From CAWHQZ01 sp963831645 (GTDB lineage Bacteria; Pseudomonadota; Alphaproteobacteria; Rhizobiales; Aestuariivirgaceae), in assembly GCA_963831645.1 (NCBI GenBank), contig CAWHQZ010000017.1:750967-814966 (forward strand): DNA of 64,000 nucleotides. Direction: 5' to 3'. Under the pieces are notes generated by a model, which was given only the letters and a program-made list of their open reading frames with translations, ran no database searches and was not told the DNA's origin. Position numbers and translations under genes: made by a program. Position 1 is the first letter of the stretch; every line of letters starts with the position of its first letter. Below, in pieces: positions 59,809 to 64,000 of this stretch.

Positions 59809-60997
59809 GCGACGATGTCCTGATCCGCGTCGAAGGCGTCTCCAAGAAGTTTTGCCGCGGTCTCAAAAGGTCGCTTGTGGTACGGCGTCAAGGACACCGT
59901 CGCCGATCTCGCCGGCAGGACGAGCCCAAATTCACTGCGCCCGGACGAGTTCTGGGCGGTCGATGACGTTTCCTTCGAGCTTAAGCGCGGAGAGTGTCTC
60001 GGCCTGATCGGCCGCAACGGCGCCGGCAAGACCACGCTTCTGAAGATGCTGAACGGACTGATCAAGCCGGACAATGGCCGGATCGAGATGCGCGGCCGCG
60101 TCGGCGCGCTCATCGCGCTCGGAGCGGGCTTCAACCCGATCCTGACCGGCCGCGAGAACATCTACGTCAATGCCTCGATACTTGGGCCTGAGCAAGCGTG
60201 AGATCGATCGCCAAGATCGACGAGATCATCGATTTCGCCGAGATCGGCGAGTTCATCGACTCGCCGGTGCAGAGCTACAGTTCGGGCATGGCAGTGAGGT
60301 TCGGCTTTGCCGTGGCCACGGCCCTCGAGCCGGACGTGTTGCTGTTGGACGAGGTTTTGGCGGTGGGCGACGCCAGTTTCCGCAGTAAATGCTGGAGACG
60401 ACTTGGGGATCGTCCTGAGTGCCACTGCCGTAGTTCTGGTATCGCATGAAGCATACGCTATCAGCCGACTATGCGACAGGGCTGTTCTCTTGGATCGCGG
60501 CAAGCTCGTACTTGATTTCTGACGCCGATACGGCACTTACGCGTTACGCGGATACGCAACCTGTACATGAGGCTGGAGATAGTATGCTGACCTCAATAAC
60601 AAGGTAAGTGAGGTAGTTTTTCACTCTCCAATCAAGTCTCTTGAGCCAGGCGATTTCTATGACTTCACCGTCGATATAGTAATGCATCGAGGAAGCGCAA
60701 ATTGATCATGCGGTCATAAATATATGCGACGCGCATGGAGAGGTTCATGCGCAATGCCCGCTGAAATTCCCGATGGCGCGCTTCTCAGGGGGCGTAACAA
60801 CTTCTCTATTCGCGTTGGCCCGCTGTTTCTGTCGCGACGGCGCTTCAACCTGGTGGTGCTGATCAGCTCCAACGGTGGAAAATTCCCCCTTGATTTAATC
60901 GAGGGCCCAGCTTGGCTTTGACTTCATGGGCAGCGTTAGTTACGGGGCGAAATACTATCCCCCGAGTCAGGTAAGAGTCTCGGATTATGCAGCTTGA
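59805..60997 (+). CDS. Wzt-type ABC exporter ATPase with C-terminal polysaccharide-binding domain, many frame breaks
   Basis: The ATG at 59805 gives MSDDVLIRVEGVSKKFCRGLKRS; after one extra base it continues LWYGVKDTVADLAGR. Walker A GRNGAGKTTLL, signature SYSSGMAVRFGFAVA, Walker B VLLLDEVLAVGD and VVLVSHEAYAISRLCDRAVLLDRG are all recognisable. A C-terminal Wzt_C-like domain in broken frames follows: FHSPIKSLEPGDFYDFTVDIVMHRG, DGALLRGRNNFSIRVGPLFLSRRRFNLVVLIS, ending YYPPSQVRVSDYAA at 60997. That domain usually recognises the finished polymer terminus. Eight or so indels are needed to read it through. Confidence 0.78.
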
Positions 60998-61086
60998 CGG
61001 AGGAAATTGGCTTTGCCGTCGGTGCTCAAAGTCATAGGCAAGCGATTCGGTTTGCGCGCAACAAAGTGAGTCCAGCTAGCGGAGCG

Positions 61087-62923
61087 ATGACGGATGACCG
61101 GTATTTCCGGGAGCTTGTAACCAGCCGTCGTCACGGCGAACTACACTGCCGATCGATGCTCAAATATTTCGCGAACTTGGACCTGCCACCGCTGGCTTGG
61201 TTGGCGTCGATAAACCCAGTCACGGGCGAATGCCGCATCGAGCACGGCCGCCTCGTCGAGACGCGTGAGGATTTTGCTGTCGAAGGCGTGTGGGCTGGCT
61301 CATTTGCAGCGGGTCGATTTGATGGTTGCGAGTCGTTTTTCGGAAGTGGTGTAGTTCGGCGCCCTTCTGGTGAGATCGTCTTTGTTCCAAGCTCCGCCAC
61401 AGTCGATTATCTTTATTACCAGGTAAGAGCCGAGCAAATTATCTGCTCAAATTCATTGCCGTACCTGCTTTCGGCTCTGGACGACAGATTGGACGAGTTC
61501 AACCCGGAATACAGACGGATCAATGATTCCATTGGAAGCGGTATCGAACGTTACGAACAAGAAATTCCAACGAAGCGTGGGTCAGTCCGGCGGCTGATGT
61601 ATCACAATATGGTGACTACGGACGGAAAGGTGAGGCAAGAGTCAAAACCACTGCCGCCCGCATTTGATTCCTTTGAACGTTACCGGAGTTATCTTGACCG
61701 ATACTATCGCAGGCATGATGCAAAACGCTCGAGATCGGCACCGGACCACCCCCCTGCGGATTCTATCCACGCAATCCAGTGGTTACGATACGACCGCCAT
61801 TAATTCGATTGCGCGCAACTATGGGTTGGATCTGGCGTTGACAATTCATGAATCAAAAGAGGCGCATGGCTATTTCGAGCGGCATAGGAAGCGCACTCCA
61901 AGCGACTCCGGCGAGGAAATAGGCCGTGCCTTGGGAATCGAGGTACGTTCCATCGACAGGCGTTACTTCCTAAAAGATCCCCAGAACGAATATCTCTACT
62001 GGGCTGGTATTCACAACAACCAGGACATGAACCTGCATCAAGTACGGGAATACGTGGGCAGCGGCGCCGTGCTGTTGACCGGCGACTATGGTGATCCCGT
62101 GTGGACGAATCGTGCATCGACGAATTCGCGCGGTCTGACAATGATAAACGATCAACTCCAGCGAGGCGATCTGAGCGCTTGCGGCCTTTCGGAGGCAAGA
62201 TTGCATTTCGGCTATGTGCACGCTCCCCTACCGTACATAGGCGCGCGCTCTCGCAGTAGCCTGTTTGATCTGGCGAACAGCGAGGCGATGCGTCCATGGT
62301 CGATTGGTGGTACATACGACAAGCCGGTAGCCAGAAGAATCGCCGAGGAGGCAGGTGTTGCGCGTGAGCTGTTCGGACAGCAGCAAACTTGCAACAGTCG
62401 TGGAGTTCGCTGCCTCCCTATCTTCCTCAGGGATCGTCGTTGAGGAAGGAGTTCTTTCGATTCTTTCGGCAGCAGCGGGGTGTCCTGACACCTCATGCTG
62501 CTGGTCATGGCGCCGAGAGTAAATTCCGCAATCCTGAAGCTTCTCCAATCGAACCTCCGACGCAGAATTTTGCTATTGTTTCCCGCTAAATCGATTATGG
62601 GCAGGATTGTAGGCAAGGTCGACGTACGCCTGATGATGGCTTCGTTAACGAGGAAGCCAGATGCAATGGTTCCTGGTATCGGTGATCGGTGGATGGGGGT
62701 GCTCTACGCGTATTGCGTCAACAAGGCGGCACGATTTTACGAAGCAAGTCGTAAGAACGGGAAACTGGTGCTCGGTCCCGCACCAACAGCGACAGTCTAT
62801 GCTGAAGATCGGCGGGACTTGGTTCATCCTCGCAGGACGATCCTTAAACAGCGCCAGCCGGATGTCGCGCTGGCGAAGGAGCGGCTCGAATGGACTCCCG
62901 TGGTGGCTTGCGGCAGGGTTTGA
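61087..62923 (+). CDS. asparagine-synthase-like protein, copy 1, frame breaks
   Basis: The protein lacks the catalytic N-terminal Cys of glutaminase domains but has the degenerate N-domain (ICSNSLPYLLSALDDRLDEF) and a PP-loop, LRILSTQSSGYDTTAINSIARNYGLDLALTI, as in the synthetase half of asparagine synthase. VLLTGDYGDPVW and PVARRIAEEAGVARELFG follow. One extra G near 61694 breaks it; the copy at 63012 lacks this base and is open. Further breaks near 62385 and 62490 precede SSLRKEFFRFFRQQRGVL and MGVLYAYCVNKAARFYEA. It may amidate or modify an EPS sugar; substrate unknown. Confidence 0.7.
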
Positions 62924-62973
62924 GATTCACGATCGCCTATTTCGACAAGCTGCTTGCAGCTGTAGTTGCGTAG
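62836..62973 (+). pseudogene. duplicated 3' fragment of the UDP-glucuronate decarboxylase gene
   Basis: KQRQPDVALAKERLEWTP and TIAYFDKLLA repeat the last 45 codons of the gene at 57730-58731, including the untranslated spacing to a TAG. The nucleotide match is close but has its own indels. It directly precedes copy 2 of the asparagine-synthase-like gene, and copy 1's frame runs into it. Confidence 0.8.
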
Positions 62974-63011
62974 AGGCTGCTCCCCGGTGCGGTCGCCGGC
63001 ACTACACGATA

Positions 63012-64000
63012 ATGTTTGAAGGGAAACGGTATTTCCCGGAGCTTGTAACCAGCCGTCGTCACGGCGAACTACACTGCCGATCGATGCTCAAATACTTCGT
63101 GAACCTGGATCTGCCACCGCTGGCTTGGTTGGCGTCGATAAACCCAGTCACGGGCGAATGCTGCGTCGAGCACGGCCGCCTCGTCGAGACGCGCGAGGAT
63201 TTTGCTGTCGAAGGCGTGTGGGCTGGCTCATTTGCAGCGGGTCGATTTGATGGTTGCGAGTCGTTTTTCGGAAGTGGTGTAGTTCGGCGCCCTTCTGGTG
63301 AGATCGTATTTGTTCCAAGCTCCGCCCCAGTCGACTATCTTTATTACCAGGTGGGAGCCGAGCAAATTATCTGCTCAAATTCATTGCCCTACCTGCTTTC
63401 GGCTCTGGACGACAGATTGGACGAGTTCAACCCGGAATACAGACGGATCAATGATTCCATTGGAAGCGGTATCGATCATTACGAACAAGAAATTCCAACG
63501 AAGCGTGGATCAGTCCGGCGGCTGATGTACCACAATATGGTGACAACGGACGGAAAGGTGAGGCAAAAATCAAAACCGCTGCCGCCCGCATTTGATTCCT
63601 TTGAACATTACCGGAGTTATCTTACCGATACTATTGCAGGCATGATGCAAAACGCTCGAGATCAGCACCGGACCACCCCCCTGCGGATTCTATCCACGCA
63701 ATCCAGCGGTTACGATACGACCGCCGTTAATTCGATTGCGCGCACCTATGGGCTGGATCTGGCGTTGACAATTCATGAATCAAAAGAGGCGCATGGCTAT
63801 TTCGAGCGACATGGGAAACGTACTGCAAGCGACTCCGGCGAGGAAATAGGCCGTGCCTTGGGAATCGAGGTACGTTCCATCGACAGGCGTTATTTCCTGA
63901 AAGATCCCCGGAACGAATATCTATACTGGGCTGGTATTCACAACAACCAGGACATGAATCTGCATCAAGTACGGGAATACGTGGGCAGCGGCGCCGTGCT
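63012..64000 (+). CDS. asparagine-synthase-like protein, copy 2, cut by the window edge
   Basis: The open frame starts MFEGKRYFPELVTSRRHGELHCRSM and runs 329 codons without interruption to the end of the window, so the gene is partial here. It carries the same N-domain and PP-loop (LSTQSSGYDTTAVNSIARTYGLDLALTI) as copy 1. Where copy 1 has CTTGACCGAT, this copy has CTTACCGAT and stays in frame. It is therefore likely the functional copy. The first residues differ from copy 1 (MTDDRYFREL), marking the duplication boundary. Confidence 0.82.
   Translation, partial: MFEGKRYFPELVTSRRHGELHCRSMLKYFVNLDLPPLAWLASINPVTGECCVEHGRLVETREDFAVEGVWAGSFAAGRFDGCESFFGSGVVRRPSGEIVFVPSSAPVDYLYYQVGAEQIICSNSLPYLLSALDDRLDEFNPEYRRINDSIGSGIDHYEQEIPTKRGSVRRLMYHNMVTTDGKVRQKSKPLPPAFDSFEHYRSYLTDTIAGMMQNARDQHRTTPLRILSTQSSGYDTTAVNSIARTYGLDLALTIHESKEAHGYFERHGKRTASDSGEEIGRALGIEVRSIDRRYFLKDPRNEYLYWAGIHNNQDMNLHQVREYVGSGAV

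Larger units (their letters stand above)
61100..64000 (+). repeat. tandem segmental duplication of the asparagine-synthase-like gene
   Basis: Bases from about 61100 to 62073 and from 63028 to the window end are the same sequence with scattered substitutions (roughly 95-97% identical by eye). The offset is 1928 bases, dropping to 1927 after the single-base insertion in copy 1. The spacer holds the copy 1 3' end and a fragment of the uxs gene, so the unit probably arose by unequal recombination within the EPS locus. Confidence 0.9.

Overview
The window is high-GC DNA from an alphaproteobacterium, most likely of the Hyphomicrobiales. The evidence is the aerobic-type cob gene set with CobN, CbtA/CbtB, a Rieske oxygenase behind a BetI-type box, and a rhizobial-style exopolysaccharide (EPS) locus. 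I see no rRNA, tRNA, CRISPR array or recognisable insertion sequence.

1-25.4 kb is a cobalamin island in four blocks. (i) cobU (+) faces the operon cobA-cobB-cobQ-cobD (-). (ii) cbiD-cobK (+) is followed by a periplasmic cyclase-family protein and a VOC protein. (iii) A minus-strand operon runs cbiX-cobH-cobL-cobI-cbiG-cobJ-cobM-flavin reductase, mostly with 4-base stop/start overlaps, behind a riboswitch-like leader. (iv) A second minus-strand operon runs cbtB-cbtA-cobW-[repeat]-cobN-cobO behind a clear cobalamin riboswitch. Together they cover most steps from uroporphyrinogen III to adenosylcobinamide-GDP. The set is mixed: late cobalt insertion (CobN) and CobI/J/M/K/L/H sit beside CbiD, full-length CbiG and a His-rich CbiX. 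CobG/CobZ, CobF, CobS/T and the lower-ligand genes are not here. A heme-sensor adenylate cyclase, a HAD phosphatase and a short-chain dehydrogenase remnant lie between the blocks.

25.4-31.4 kb holds a Rieske oxygenase with a palindromic operator, a ynjBCD-type ABC importer and a PPP-family phosphatase. 31.4-34.6 kb holds a small winged-helix protein, galE, a CarS-like membrane protein and a metallophosphoesterase.

34.6-64 kb is an EPS locus: FecR-domain proteins, a phosphodiester glycosidase, a heparinase-like lyase, a Hint-domain protein, glycosyltransferases, Wza-type export protein, Wzy-type polymerase, CpsB/CapC phosphatase, Wzc tyrosine kinase, J-domain and TPR proteins, a TupA-like ATP-grasp protein, a polyisoprenyl-phosphate sugar transferase, UDP-xylose synthase, a Wzm/Wzt exporter, and a tandemly duplicated asparagine-synthase-like gene. 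The locus carries several partial duplications: heparinase, fecR, cpsB, the uxs tail and the asparagine-synthase-like gene.

Many genes carry reading-frame breaks. Nearly all that I could resolve are single extra bases with perfect family sequence on both sides. This looks more like consensus error or very recent indels than old decay. I annotate such genes over their full span and state where the frame breaks.
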